Assembly (NCBI GenBank): GCA_902791945.1
Contig: CADAXR010000003.1
Location: 1 to 64,000 of the forward strand
From: an uncultured Bacteroidia bacterium
GTDB lineage: Bacteria; Bacteroidota; Bacteroidia; Bacteroidales; UBA932
Reading direction: 5' to 3'
DNA: 64,000 nucleotides
In this document: positions 34,489 to 42,928 of the stretch, piece after piece
Position numbering within the stretch: the stretch's first letter is position 1
Layout of the letters: the number at the start of each line of letters is the position of its first letter
Notes under the pieces: model-generated
What the model was told of the DNA's origin: nothing
Database searches by the model: none
Seen by the model: only the letters and a program-made list of their open reading frames with translations
Made by a program: the position numbers and the translations under genes

Positions 34489-35354
34489 GCTAGTGACGCG
34501 AGGTATTTTCCGTATTCGTTCTTTCCCATCAGCGAAGCGGCCGCAAGGAGCTTATCGCGGGAAATCCAGCCTTTCCTGAAGGCGATCTCCTCGAGGCAGG
34601 CTACCCTTATGCCCTGACGTTTCTCTATAGCCTCTATGTACATCGAAGCTTCCGACAGGGAGTCGAAGGTCCCCGTGTCGAGCCATGCGAACCCGTAGGA
34701 GAGCGTCTGCACGCGAAGTTTCTTTTCGGCGAGGAAACACTGGTTGACAGTCGTAATTTCAAGTTCTCCGCGGGCGGAAGGCTTGATAGTAGCCGCCACG
34801 TCAACCACTTCGTTGGGATAGAAGTAGATGCCGGTCACGGCGTAATTGGATTTCGGATGCTCCGGTTTCTCCTCGATGGAGATGCAGTTGCCCTCAGCGT
34901 CGAACTCCGCGACGCCGTAGCGCCAGGGGTCGCTCACGGCATATCCGAACACCGTAGCAAGGCCTTCGTTCTCAGCCCTTTCGACGGCTTCGTGAAGAAG
35001 CGTCGCGAAATCGGGCCCATGGAAGATATTATCGCCCAGGATAAGGCAGGCGCAGTCGTCGCCGACGAACTCACGTCCGATGATAAATGCCTGAGCCAGC
35101 CCGTCAGGAGACGGCTGCTCGGCGTAGGTGAAGTTCACCCCGAAATCCTCGCCGCTCCCGAGGAGCCTGCGGAATCCCGGCAGGTCGTAGGGAGTGGAGA
35201 TAATCAGGATGTCCCTGATTCCGGCCTCCATGAGTACGGAAACCGGATAGTAGATCATCGGTTTGTCGTAGATGGGAAGCAGCTGCTTGCTGACTCCACG
35301 GGTAATCGGGTAGAGCCTTGTGCCGCTTCCGCCGGCGAGAACGATTCCTTTCAT
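34485..35354 (-). CDS. rmlA: Glucose-1-phosphate thymidylyltransferase RmlA
   Basis: 289 residues, the normal length. [11 protein letters not shown] and [16 protein letters not shown] are intact, with G-D-N-I-F metal site and E-E-K-P later on. It makes dTDP-glucose, the first step to dTDP-L-rhamnose. It begins about 110 bases after the stop of the CpsB-like gene, the only sizeable gap in this part of the operon. Confidence 0.97.
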   Translation of the reverse strand: MKGIVLAGGSGTRLYPITRGVSKQLLPIYDKPMIYYPVSVLMEAGIRDILIISTPYDLPGFRRLLGSGEDFGVNFTYAEQPSPDGLAQAFIIGREFVGDDCACLILGDNIFHGPDFATLLHEAVERAENEGLATVFGYAVSDPWRYGVAEFDAEGNCISIEEKPEHPKSNYAVTGIYFYPNEVVDVAATIKPSARGELEITTVNQCFLAEKKLRVQTLSYGFAWLDTGTFDSLSEASMYIEAIEKRQGIRVACLEEIAFRKGWISRDKLLAAASLMGKNEYGKYLASLA

Positions 35355-35421
35355 AATAATGTAGTTAAGAATAAGGATAAAAATCCCATTCCTCCGCTCC
35401 CAAAAGGGTTGCGCAGGGTTA

Positions 35422-35467
35422 AAGACCGACGGCGGAAATCCTGTCCAGGACTCCTTCCGCAGGTCTT
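35422..35467 (-). other. Hairpin between the cpsB-like gene and rmlA
   Basis: AAGACC (35422-35427) and GCGGAA (35432-35437) pair with TTCCGC (35455-35460) and GGTCTT (35462-35467). It begins at the stop of the CpsB-like gene. No T-run follows, so it is not a standard terminator; it may slow or partly stop transcription or protect the upstream mRNA. The rest of the gap 35355-35465 has only a small GGAT-aaaa-ATCC hairpin. Confidence 0.5.
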
Positions 35468-36194
35468 ATTGCAAGTCATCGGACCGCCTGAGAAGAGTCT
35501 CAAGCAGCCTGATATCCTTCTTCTTCAGGACCTCGGCTCCGCACTGCGAAGCGAGATTCCTTCTTCGATGGCAGTCGGATCCCGCCATCGAGTAAAATCC
35601 CCCCCGGAGAAGGGCCGAAGCCTTCTTTCTCACCGACTCGCCGTAGGAGCCGACAATCGAGGGTATATTGAGCTGGAGCGCTACACCGAGGCTCCTTAAT
35701 TTTCTGTAGTCCTGCATCCCCATATAGCGGTAACGCTCGGGATGCGCGAGGATGGGCCTGTAGCCGGCGGCCTTGATCTTTTCAAGAACGCCCCAGAGGT
35801 CTATCGGCGGGGCCCAGGTGGATGTCTCTACAAGGACGTAGCCCTCCCCGTGGGTCAGCAGGTCTCCGGAAGAGAGTCTTTCTTCGAAGAGGTTGTCCAG
35901 CATGTACTCTGCGGCGAGACGGAGCTTGATTCTGCCGTCGTAGGCTGCCTTGAGCTCTTCGAAACGTCCGCGAAGACCTTCCGTCGTGTTAGGCACATCC
36001 TCCATGATGTGAGGAGTGAGCCAAAGGGTCTTCAGGCCTGCCTCCTCGTAGAACCTAAGGGTCTCAAGGGACTCTTCCAGGGCGGATATGCCATCGTCGA
36101 CTCCGAAAAGGATATGGGAATGCGCATCCGTCGCCCCCTTCAGGAGGGCGGCGGAGAGCATCGAATACTTCTTTCCGAAGAGGCTGAACATCAA
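35466..36194 (-). CDS. CpsB/CapC-type tyrosine-protein phosphatase (PHP fold)
   Basis: 242 residues. The metal-binding motifs of the PHP family are visible: D-A-H-S-H-I-L-F-G-V-D-D-G at about 21-33, L-T-P-H-I-M, A-E-Y, L-A-H-P-E-R-Y, and A-G-S-D-C-H. In Gram-positive and Bacteroidetes capsule systems such enzymes dephosphorylate the tyrosine-rich tail of the chain-length kinase. Its substrate here is almost certainly the adjacent Wzc, whose stop is two bases upstream of this start. Confidence 0.92.
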   Translation of the reverse strand: MMFSLFGKKYSMLSAALLKGATDAHSHILFGVDDGISALEESLETLRFYEEAGLKTLWLTPHIMEDVPNTTEGLRGRFEELKAAYDGRIKLRLAAEYMLDNLFEERLSSGDLLTHGEGYVLVETSTWAPPIDLWGVLEKIKAAGYRPILAHPERYRYMGMQDYRKLRSLGVALQLNIPSIVGSYGESVRKKASALLRGGFYSMAGSDCHRRRNLASQCGAEVLKKKDIRLLETLLRRSDDLQ

Positions 36195-36196
36195 GG

Positions 36197-38632
36197 TTAT
36201 TTCTTGGACTTACGCTTCTTCCCTTCTTTCTCTTCTCCGGTCGAGCCGTAGCCATAGCCGTAGCCGTAGCCGTAACCATAGCCGTAACCGTAGCCGTAGC
36301 CACGCTTGGAATAGGTCTCGACGCCGTTGAGGATAATGGCCATACGGTTGTAGCGGCCGTCCTTGTACATCTGCTCGACGGCGGGGAGTCCCCTCTTGTC
36401 GAACAGGCCGGAACGGATGATGAAGATGGTGATGTCGGCTTCGGCGGCGATGATGGAAGTGTCGGCGACGAGGTCGACAGGAGGACAGTCGAGGAATATA
36501 TAGTCGTACTGGCTCTTAAGGGACGCGAGCATCGCTTTGAAGCGGTCGGAGACGAGAAGTTCGGCAGGGTTCGGAGGAAGTGAACCAACCGAAAGGAGGA
36601 AGAGATTCTCTCCGAGGGTCTGTACGTGATCCTCGATGGAATCGGTCTTGCCGTTGAGGTAGGAGGCGATACCCGTGTTGTTCTTGCCGACGGCCTTGGA
36701 GAGGGTCGCCTTGCGGAGGTCAAGGTCGAGGATGATGACCTTGGAGCCCTTGAGGGCGACGGAAGCCGCGAGGTTGAGCATCGTAAATGTCTTGCCGGCG
36801 CCGGGATTGAATGACGTAACCATTATGGTGTGGGAGCTTTCACGGCCGGCCATAAGGTCGAGGTTGGTACGGAGAACGCGGAAGGCCTCGTTGATCATGT
36901 CGCGGCTGCCGCTGCGGACCATGATTTTGGTGTTGGACTCGTCGAAACGGTTGGGACGCAGCTTGCCGAGGTACTTGGAGCCTGTGCGGATCTCGGGAAT
37001 CTCGGCAAGGAACGGGATGCTGACGCGGGAAAGGTCGTTGCGGCCCTTGACGGAAGTGTCGAGCACCTTCATAAGGTAGAAGAGCGCGAACGGGATGCCG
37101 AATCCAAGCACAAGGGCGATGAGGAGAATCATCATCTTGTTGGGGGCGACAGGCGCGGGCGAGCCGGTAGGAGTCTGGATGAGACGCGTGTTGCTCACAG
37201 TGAGGAGGCTCTGTAGCTCGTTCTCTTCCCTCTTCTGGAGGAGGAAGACATAGAGCTGCTCCTTGACCTTCTGCTGACGCTCGATGGAGAGGAGCTCAAG
37301 CTCCTGACCGGAGGTCGAGGCGATGCGCCTCATGATGGTGCGTTCCTCGTCGTTGATCTTGTCCATCTGGAGCTGCAGGGTGGAGATGTAGTTGTCGATC
37401 GAACGGTTGACGGCGACCTTGATTGCGTCAAGGGTCGCGTTGAGGTCGATGACGAGGGGGCTGTTCTCGGAACTTTCGTTGAGGAGGCGGTCCCTCTTGA
37501 GAAGCGTCTCATTATACTCCTTGACCTGCGACTCGACAGTAGTGTTCTGGAGGCCGGTGTTCGCGGGGATGAGGTCGCGGGCGTGGACGGGATTGTTGAG
37601 GTAATCCTTGATGTAGCGGGCCACGGAAAGCTGGTTGTTGACCTCGAAAGCCCTGGCGGAATACTCGCTGGACTGCTGCAGGTAGGCGTTGGAGACCGAC
37701 TGGATGTTGGTCAGCTGGTGGGCCTGCTTGTAGTCCTTGAGGCTGGACTCCACGCCGCCGAGCTCCTTCTCGATGACGACGAGACGGTCGTTGATGAAGT
37801 CGGCAGTGTTGCGGGCGGAACGGTTCTTATTGTTGACCCACTCCTCGTTGTAGATATCGAGGAGAGTGCTGAGGACAGCCTCCGCCCTTGCGGGGAAGAG
37901 GTCCGAGAAAGTCAGCACCACGACGGATGACTGCTTCGACGAAAGCGACGTCGCAAGCCTTCCGGCGTAGGATTTTCCCATGGACTTGGAGTTGACCCAT
38001 GAGATAGTAATAGGACGGCTCCAGGCGTCCAGGTGGGCCGTGGGGGTCAGGCGGATGGCACCGACCGGGGTGACGATGGAGTCACCGAGGTGGCCGCTTA
38101 CCTTGGCTCCTTCGATATCTTCGCCCTTGACCTTGAAATCCGTCAGGCTGAAGGAATCGTCGCCGGTTTTGTTGAGTATGAAGGAGAACGACGAGCTCGT
38201 GTTATCCCCAAGAAGGGACATCTCGACAGGGGTCGAGGTGAAGAGTTCGCGGGTGCGGAGGAACTGCTTCTCGACGTAGCGCGTCTCATAGCCGAGCCTC
38301 GCGACAACTTTCTGCATGAGGTCAGGAGAAGCGAAAGCTTCGAGCTCGTTGTCGACGTTGTTTCCGGAATAATAGCTTCTGCGGTATCCTGCGAAGGCTG
38401 TCAGTTCCTTCATCGCCGTCGCCTGGGAATCCTCGTCGACTATGACTTTCTCACTGCGGGAATAGGTCTTGGGGGTCTTGTAAAGGTGGAATCCGGCTAT
38501 GAAAAGGCATAGCAGGATGGAGAGCACATACCACCATTTGTTGTCCCAGACAAGGGCCCAGATGTCGGCGAGCTGCAAAGTCTCGGCGTCCTCGCGCACA
38601 GTGGCCTGGGGGGTCTGATTTATATCTGCCAT
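36197..38632 (-). CDS. Wzc-like chain-length determinant and BY-kinase
   Basis: 811 residues. N-terminal cytosolic part, first membrane segment near 30-50 (W-W-Y-V-L-S-I-L-L-C-L), large periplasmic Wzz/GNVR domain with coiled coil, second membrane segment near 500, then the tyrosine kinase: Walker A F-N-P-G-A-G-K-T-F, Walker A' V-I-I-L-D-L-D-L-R, Walker B I-F-L-D-C-P. The C-terminal tail has nine G-Y dipeptides in a row (positions 36248-36301) followed by a highly basic end. The tyrosines are the expected autophosphorylation sites. It controls polymer length and export with Wza. The start at 38632 (M-A-D-I) follows the Wza stop by four bases. Confidence 0.95.
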   Translation of the reverse strand: MADINQTPQATVREDAETLQLADIWALVWDNKWWYVLSILLCLFIAGFHLYKTPKTYSRSEKVIVDEDSQATAMKELTAFAGYRRSYYSGNNVDNELEAFASPDLMQKVVARLGYETRYVEKQFLRTRELFTSTPVEMSLLGDNTSSSFSFILNKTGDDSFSLTDFKVKGEDIEGAKVSGHLGDSIVTPVGAIRLTPTAHLDAWSRPITISWVNSKSMGKSYAGRLATSLSSKQSSVVVLTFSDLFPARAEAVLSTLLDIYNEEWVNNKNRSARNTADFINDRLVVIEKELGGVESSLKDYKQAHQLTNIQSVSNAYLQQSSEYSARAFEVNNQLSVARYIKDYLNNPVHARDLIPANTGLQNTTVESQVKEYNETLLKRDRLLNESSENSPLVIDLNATLDAIKVAVNRSIDNYISTLQLQMDKINDEERTIMRRIASTSGQELELLSIERQQKVKEQLYVFLLQKREENELQSLLTVSNTRLIQTPTGSPAPVAPNKMMILLIALVLGFGIPFALFYLMKVLDTSVKGRNDLSRVSIPFLAEIPEIRTGSKYLGKLRPNRFDESNTKIMVRSGSRDMINEAFRVLRTNLDLMAGRESSHTIMVTSFNPGAGKTFTMLNLAASVALKGSKVIILDLDLRKATLSKAVGKNNTGIASYLNGKTDSIEDHVQTLGENLFLLSVGSLPPNPAELLVSDRFKAMLASLKSQYDYIFLDCPPVDLVADTSIIAAEADITIFIIRSGLFDKRGLPAVEQMYKDGRYNRMAIILNGVETYSKRGYGYGYGYGYGYGYGYGYGSTGEEKEGKKRKSKK
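36248..36301 (-). repeat. Hexanucleotide repeat encoding (Gly-Tyr)9 in Wzc
   Basis: Nine tandem six-base units GG(C/T)TA(C/T) encode alternating glycine and tyrosine. Units differ only at third positions, so replication slippage by six bases would change the number of phosphorylatable tyrosines without shifting the frame. Confidence 0.9.
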
Positions 38633-38636
38633 ATTT

Positions 38637-39470
38637 TTATTTATTTCTTTGCGTAACACTGTAAATCGAGAGGGCGAGGCTGGTCGCGGTGAAGGCGACG
38701 GAGGCGAAGGACACCCAGAAGGCGCCGCTCTTGAAGTAGTTCTCGTTGATCGTGGACTGGCCGGCGCGGACTCCGTTGGGCTCGACGTAGATGATGTCGT
38801 TCTGCTGGAGATGGTAGGCCGGGGATTTGAATATGTCGCTGTCGCGAAGGTCTATCATATAGATCTTGCGCTCGGAGCCGCTTTCGCGGATGACCTGGAT
38901 GCGGTCGCGCCGGCCGTAGATCGTGAGGTCGCGGGCGAGGGCAAGGGCGCCGAAGATAGTGATCTTGTCGCCTGCGATTGAAAAGGTCCCCGGGGAGTTG
39001 ACTTCACCCATTACGCTGACCTTGAAGTTGAGAAACTCGACGGTAACGATGGGGTCCTTGATGTAGCCCCCGGCGACGATTTCGTCGCGGATATAGTTCT
39101 GGAGATCCCAGCGGGTCTTGCCTGCGGCGGCGATTGTCCCGAGGACGGGGAAGTTGATGTTTCCTTCATTGTCCACCACGTAGCCGAGGAGGCGCTGCTG
39201 GCCGCTGCCCTCCAGGAAGAGCTCGGTGCCGGCCTGGTAAGAGGCGACCGGGAGGTTGAACTCCGCCGCGAGAGCCGGAGTCCTGCTGGATACGACAATG
39301 GAAAGCTGGTCCTTGGGCTGGATGACTATGCCCTGGGTCTGGTTCATAGCCATTGTAGTGTCCGACTGGATGTCCTGGAGGTAGTTGATCTGCTTGTATG
39401 TTGTCGACTTACAGGAGAACAGTGTCAGTGCCGCAGCGGCGAGCGCTGCAAAGAACAGGTATCTCTTCAT
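38637..39470 (-). CDS. Wza-like outer-membrane polysaccharide export lipoprotein
   Basis: 277 residues. The N-terminus has a lipoprotein signal ending L-T-L-F-S-C, so it is anchored to a membrane by a lipid. A Poly_export domain starts near 70 (I-Q-P-K-D-Q-L-S-I-V-V), followed by an SLBB domain (V-M-G-E-V-N-S-P-G-T-F). A C-terminal hydrophobic segment close to residues 250-270 differs from classic Wza's helix but fits Bacteroidetes versions. It is the first gene of the operon; the start at 39470 gives the signal peptide, while upstream in-frame codons to 39557 overlap the promoter. Confidence 0.93.
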   Translation of the reverse strand: MKRYLFFAALAAAALTLFSCKSTTYKQINYLQDIQSDTTMAMNQTQGIVIQPKDQLSIVVSSRTPALAAEFNLPVASYQAGTELFLEGSGQQRLLGYVVDNEGNINFPVLGTIAAAGKTRWDLQNYIRDEIVAGGYIKDPIVTVEFLNFKVSVMGEVNSPGTFSIAGDKITIFGALALARDLTIYGRRDRIQVIRESGSERKIYMIDLRDSDIFKSPAYHLQQNDIIYVEPNGVRAGQSTINENYFKSGAFWVSFASVAFTATSLALSIYSVTQRNK

Positions 39471-39515
39471 AATTTCTTTTTTCCTTTCGTGCTTATACGT
39501 ACGCGATATATCGTA

Positions 39516-39523
39516 CAAAAATA
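39516..39523 (-). promoter_or_regulatory. Probable promoter of the 28-kb polysaccharide operon
   Basis: The minus-strand TATTTTTG at 39516-39523 matches TAnnTTTG and lies about 45 bases before the wza ATG. Just downstream in the leader is a perfect 10-base palindrome, CGATATATCG (39503-39512), flanked by further GTAC repeats, which could be an operator. No Bacteroides-type upxY/upxZ genes or invertible promoter ends are seen. Confidence 0.6.
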
Positions 39524-39574
39524 ATGAAATTATTGAGAAAGAAAAAATTTCGCACATGGTTTGTTTTTTTTATG

Positions 39575-39582
39575 TATTTTTG
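39575..39582 (+). promoter_or_regulatory. Bacteroidetes -7 promoter element for rnhA (TATTTTTG)
   Basis: A perfect TAnnTTTG match ending six bases before the rnhA ATG at 39589. As with the gene at 6064, this leaves almost no 5' leader. Confidence 0.6.
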
Positions 39583-39588
39583 TGTCCT

Positions 39589-40092
39589 ATGGAACAAAAC
39601 GGAAGACCTCCCATACTCCTTTTCACTGATGGCGCCGCGAGCGGCAATCCCGGCCCCGGAGGCTATGGCGCGATCCTCCGCTGCGCCGGCAGGGAAAAAG
39701 AACTCTCCGGCGGCTTCGCCCTCACGACCAACAACAGGATGGAGCTCCTCGCCGTCATCACCGGCCTCGAGGCCATACGCTGGGACGGCGCGACCGTCGA
39801 CGTCTGGTCCGACTCGACCTACGTCGTCAAGGCCGTGACCGAAGGCTGGCTCGAGACCTGGGTCCGCACCGGCTTCAAAAAGAAGAAAAACCAGGATCTG
39901 TGGCTCCGTTACCGCAAGGCGGCCTCCCGCCTCAACGTCCGCTTCCACTGGATCAAGGGCCACGCCGGTCACCCGGAGAACGAGCGCTGCGACGCCCTTG
40001 CCGTCGCCGCCCGCTCCCTCCCCTCCCTCCCCCAGGACGAAGGCTACCTCGCCGAATCCTCCGCTGAAGATATTTTCAATCAAACCGATTAA
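39589..40092 (+). CDS. rnhA: Ribonuclease HI
   Basis: 167 residues with the four catalytic acids in context: F-T-D-G-A-A-S-G-N-P-G-P-G-G, R-M-E-L-L-A, S-D-S-T-Y-V, and the late G-H-A-G-H-P-E-N-E-R-C-D-A-L. It cuts the RNA strand of RNA:DNA hybrids. The start at 39589 follows the promoter; earlier in-frame codons lie in the divergent promoter region. It is divergent from the polysaccharide operon. Confidence 0.95.
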   Translation: MEQNGRPPILLFTDGAASGNPGPGGYGAILRCAGREKELSGGFALTTNNRMELLAVITGLEAIRWDGATVDVWSDSTYVVKAVTEGWLETWVRTGFKKKKNQDLWLRYRKAASRLNVRFHWIKGHAGHPENERCDALAVAARSLPSLPQDEGYLAESSAEDIFNQTD

Positions 40093-40120
40093 TTATAAAT
40101 ACTTTATGACACCTTCTGAA

Positions 40121-40237
40121 ATAAACAGACACTACGAAACCTGTGGCCGCCCGTGGCCTCATGAACGGGCCTGACTGCTACCGCAGGTAGCTGGGGACGA
40201 AGACCGAAGGTCGAAGGGTTTCGAAGTGTCTGTTTAT
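40121..40237 (+). other. Structured element A: 21-base inverted arms with three nested hairpins
   Basis: The left arm 40121-40141 and right arm 40217-40237 pair at 20 of 21 bases. Between them are three further hairpins: GCCCGT/ACGGGC (40149-40154 with 40165-40170), GCTACC-gca-GGTAGC (40177-40191) and GACC-gaa-GGTC (40202-40212). The whole would fold into a four-way or multi-branch RNA in the leader of pdxA, or it is a small non-coding repeat element. It is not an obvious match to TPP, SAM, cobalamin, preQ1 or THF riboswitch cores as I remember them. The rest of the 166-base gap before pdxA has no gene. Confidence 0.7.
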
Positions 40238-40258
40238 GGAAGAACAAAAGAAAAAGAT

Positions 40259-41296
40259 ATGAAGAACGGAAAAGTAACAGTAGGAATCACGCCCGGAGAC
40301 GGGAACGGAATAGGCTACGAGGTGATTATAAAATCTCTGGCGGATGCAAGGATACTGTCGTCGTTCACTCCGGTGATCTACGGGTCGTCGAAGATCTTCG
40401 GCTTCTACCGCAAGCTGATCCACAACATCGACCAGATGGACACCAACGTGATCTCCAGCGCCCGCGACGCCCACGACAAGAGGCTCAACATAGTCAACTG
40501 CCTCCCGGACAACATCTTTGTCGAGCCAGGCCAGTCGACCCCCGAGTCGGCAAAGAGCGCTATCCGTTCGCTCGAAGCGGCGGTCGCCGACCTGCAGAAC
40601 GGGACCATCGACGTCCTTGTGACCGGCCCCATCAACAAGAGGGCGATGGTCAATGAAGGATTCGGCTACACAGGCCACACCGAGTACCTGCAGCACCACT
40701 TCAATGTACCCGACATAGCCATGCTGATGGTCAGCGACATACTTAAAGTGTCAGTCGTCACCGGGCACATCCCGCTGAAGGAAGTCGTGGCGACTCTCTC
40801 CAAGGAGAAAATCCTCTCCAAACTGCGTCTCCTCAAAGCCTCCCTCGAGAGGGATTTCGGCATCGACTCCCCGAAGATCGCCGTGCTCGGCCTCAACCCC
40901 CACTGCGGCGACGGAGGGCTTCTCGGAGAAGAGGAAGAAAAGATCATCAAACCCGCCGTTGAAGAGGCAACCCGCGAGGGAATCAGCGCCTTCGGACCCT
41001 ACTCTCCCGACGGATTCTTCGGCCTCGGCAACTACGGGCGTTTCGACGCGACCCTCGCGATGTACCACGACCAGGGTCTAGCCCCCTTCAAGGCGCTCGC
41101 CTTCGAGCGCGGCGTCAACTACACGGCCGGACTTCCCATAGTCAGGACGTCTCCTGACCACGGCACCGCCTACGAAGTGGCGGGCCGCGACGAGGCTGAT
41201 CCCCGCTCCATGATGCATTCCATCTACACCGCGATAGACATCTTCAAGAGCAGGCAACGCTACGACGCGCTCCACGCCGGTAAAATGAGAAAATAA
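40259..41296 (+). CDS. pdxA: 4-hydroxythreonine-4-phosphate dehydrogenase PdxA
   Basis: 345 residues. Motifs: I-T-P-G-D-G-N-G-I-G-Y-E, G-P-I-N-K, G-H-T-E-Y, N-P-H-C-G-D-G-G and Y-H-D-Q-G-L-A-P-F-K with the metal-binding histidines and aspartate. It oxidises 4-phosphohydroxythreonine in the DXP-dependent pyridoxal phosphate pathway. Start at 40259; an earlier in-frame ATG at 40226 lies in the right arm of structured element A. Convergent with the ABC transporter gene, three bases apart. Confidence 0.95.
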   Translation: MKNGKVTVGITPGDGNGIGYEVIIKSLADARILSSFTPVIYGSSKIFGFYRKLIHNIDQMDTNVISSARDAHDKRLNIVNCLPDNIFVEPGQSTPESAKSAIRSLEAAVADLQNGTIDVLVTGPINKRAMVNEGFGYTGHTEYLQHHFNVPDIAMLMVSDILKVSVVTGHIPLKEVVATLSKEKILSKLRLLKASLERDFGIDSPKIAVLGLNPHCGDGGLLGEEEEKIIKPAVEEATREGISAFGPYSPDGFFGLGNYGRFDATLAMYHDQGLAPFKALAFERGVNYTAGLPIVRTSPDHGTAYEVAGRDEADPRSMMHSIYTAIDIFKSRQRYDALHAGKMRK

Positions 41297-41299
41297 GGC

Positions 41300-42928
41300 C
41301 TACAGCCTGAGAATATTGTCGCACCTGGCGGAGACCTTCTCCCTGTGCGTAATGAAAATAATCGTCTTGCCTTCCGCAAAGCGGGAGACGCTTTCCATCA
41401 GCTTCTCTTCGGTCTCAGGATCGAGCGAGGAGCTGAATTCGTCTAGAAGGAGGATGCTTCCCGGGCGTAGAAGGCCGCGGGCGATGGCTATCCTCTGAGC
41501 CTGCCCTTCACTGAGGCCCGCTCCCCCTTCGCCGCAGGAAGAGTCGATACCCTCGGGCAGGGAGAACACAAATACGGCCTGGGCCACCTCAAGCACCTCC
41601 CTGAGGCGCTCCTCGGAGGCCTCGGGATCTCCCATCAGGAGGTTCTCGCGAATCGTCCCGCTGAAAAGGGTGTTGCCCTGCGGGACATAGACGAGGTTGC
41701 AGCGGGTCCTCGGAGAGACCGCCGCGGAAGACGATTCTCCGTAGATGGTTATTGACCCGGAAGACGGCTCGAGAAGTGAAAGGATGAGCCTGATGAGTGT
41801 ACTCTTCCCTATTCCCGTCTCCCCCAGGATTGCAGTCCGGGAGAGCGGGGCGAAATCACAGCTGAGCCCGCTGAAAACATCCCTTTCTCCGTCGGGATAA
41901 CGGAAGGACAGATTTTCCACGCGTATGCCGAGGGGGCCGTCAATGCGTATAGGCTCGCCGGCTTCCTCCTTCGGACTGTCCTCAAGTTCGAGGAGCCTGT
42001 CTATCGATGCTGTGGAATAGATAAAGGAAGGAATCTGACGCGTGATATTGACGACCGGACGCTGGATCTGGCCGACCAGCTGGAGGAAGGCGGTCATCAC
42101 GCCGAAGGTGATGGCTCCGGACGAAATCCCGAAGACTCCCCAGAGGAAAGCCGCTATGTAGCCGAACGAAAAAGTCGCTCCGACTACGGTCCGTGCGAAA
42201 ACCGTGAAACGGGTCCTGGCCTTGACCTGATCGTACTCGGTGTCCTGGAGGTCGTCAAGGCGGTCCTCCATCTGGGCGCCGTTCTCCATCGAACTGATAA
42301 CCACCCTGTGCTGGAGGGACTCCTGCAGGTGGCTCTGGACGAGGCTCTCGGTGTCGCGGATATTTCTCGTGAGGGTCCTCATCTTCCTAAAAAACAGCCG
42401 GGAGACCACAAGGAACACCGGGGTAATCACAAGAAGAACCATAGCAAGGCGGACATCCATCGTGGAGAGGTACGCCACTGCGGCGACAAGCTGGATCAGC
42501 GTCGTGATGAGCTGGGGAAAATCCGAGCAGATGACGCCCGTCACAGTGGAGACGTCGGTCTCCAGACGGTTGAGCGTGTCTCCGGAATGGAACCTCTCGC
42601 GTCCGTTCCACTTGGACTGGAGGAGAAGCGAATAGAGCCTTTTCCGGATGATGAAATTCATCTTCGAGGTGGTCAGGTTCTCCAGGCGGACATTGGCGGC
42701 GGTAACCGCAAGGCGTACGACTATGACGCCTATCACTATGCCTGCGAAAACCGGGATTGAGCCTTCGGCGGTCCCGGTCGCGATGTCCACAAGGTGCTTG
42801 CAGAGGCCTATGAAAAGAAGGCTTATGGCGACATTCGCCGTCCCGAGGACGACATTAAGCGCGAGACGGCCGCGGATGCCGGCCGAATTGCGCCATAGCC
42901 AGCGCAGGTATTTCATCATCCCTTTCAT
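41300..42928 (-). CDS. ABC exporter with fused membrane and ATPase domains
   Basis: 542 residues, a half-size exporter: about six membrane segments in the first 300 residues, then an ATPase with Walker A G-E-T-G-I-G-K-S-T, signature L-S-E-G-Q-A-Q-R (against usual L-S-G-G-Q), Walker B I-L-L-L-D-E-F and H-loop F-I-T-H-R. No C39 peptidase domain precedes it. It is the last gene of an operon with a PqqD-like protein and a nucleotidyltransferase, and its start overlaps the latter by four bases. This points to export of a product made by those genes rather than lipid flipping (inference). Confidence 0.9.
   Translation of the reverse strand: MKGMMKYLRWLWRNSAGIRGRLALNVVLGTANVAISLLFIGLCKHLVDIATGTAEGSIPVFAGIVIGVIVVRLAVTAANVRLENLTTSKMNFIIRKRLYSLLLQSKWNGRERFHSGDTLNRLETDVSTVTGVICSDFPQLITTLIQLVAAVAYLSTMDVRLAMVLLVITPVFLVVSRLFFRKMRTLTRNIRDTESLVQSHLQESLQHRVVISSMENGAQMEDRLDDLQDTEYDQVKARTRFTVFARTVVGATFSFGYIAAFLWGVFGISSGAITFGVMTAFLQLVGQIQRPVVNITRQIPSFIYSTASIDRLLELEDSPKEEAGEPIRIDGPLGIRVENLSFRYPDGERDVFSGLSCDFAPLSRTAILGETGIGKSTLIRLILSLLEPSSGSITIYGESSSAAVSPRTRCNLVYVPQGNTLFSGTIRENLLMGDPEASEERLREVLEVAQAVFVFSLPEGIDSSCGEGGAGLSEGQAQRIAIARGLLRPGSILLLDEFSSSLDPETEEKLMESVSRFAEGKTIIFITHREKVSARCDNILRL

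Noticed and set aside
36248..36301. Tandem repeat as a possible CRISPR array
   Set aside because: Units are six bases without spacers and lie in frame in wzc, encoding Gly-Tyr.
39470..39588. Invertible capsule promoter as in Bacteroides fragilis
   Set aside because: No pair of inverted repeats flanking the promoter and no upxY/upxZ-like genes were found; the palindrome is only ten bases.
40121..40237. Known riboswitch class upstream of pdxA
   Set aside because: The conserved cores of TPP, SAM, cobalamin, preQ1 and THF riboswitches that I remember are not present; kept only as an unclassified structured element.
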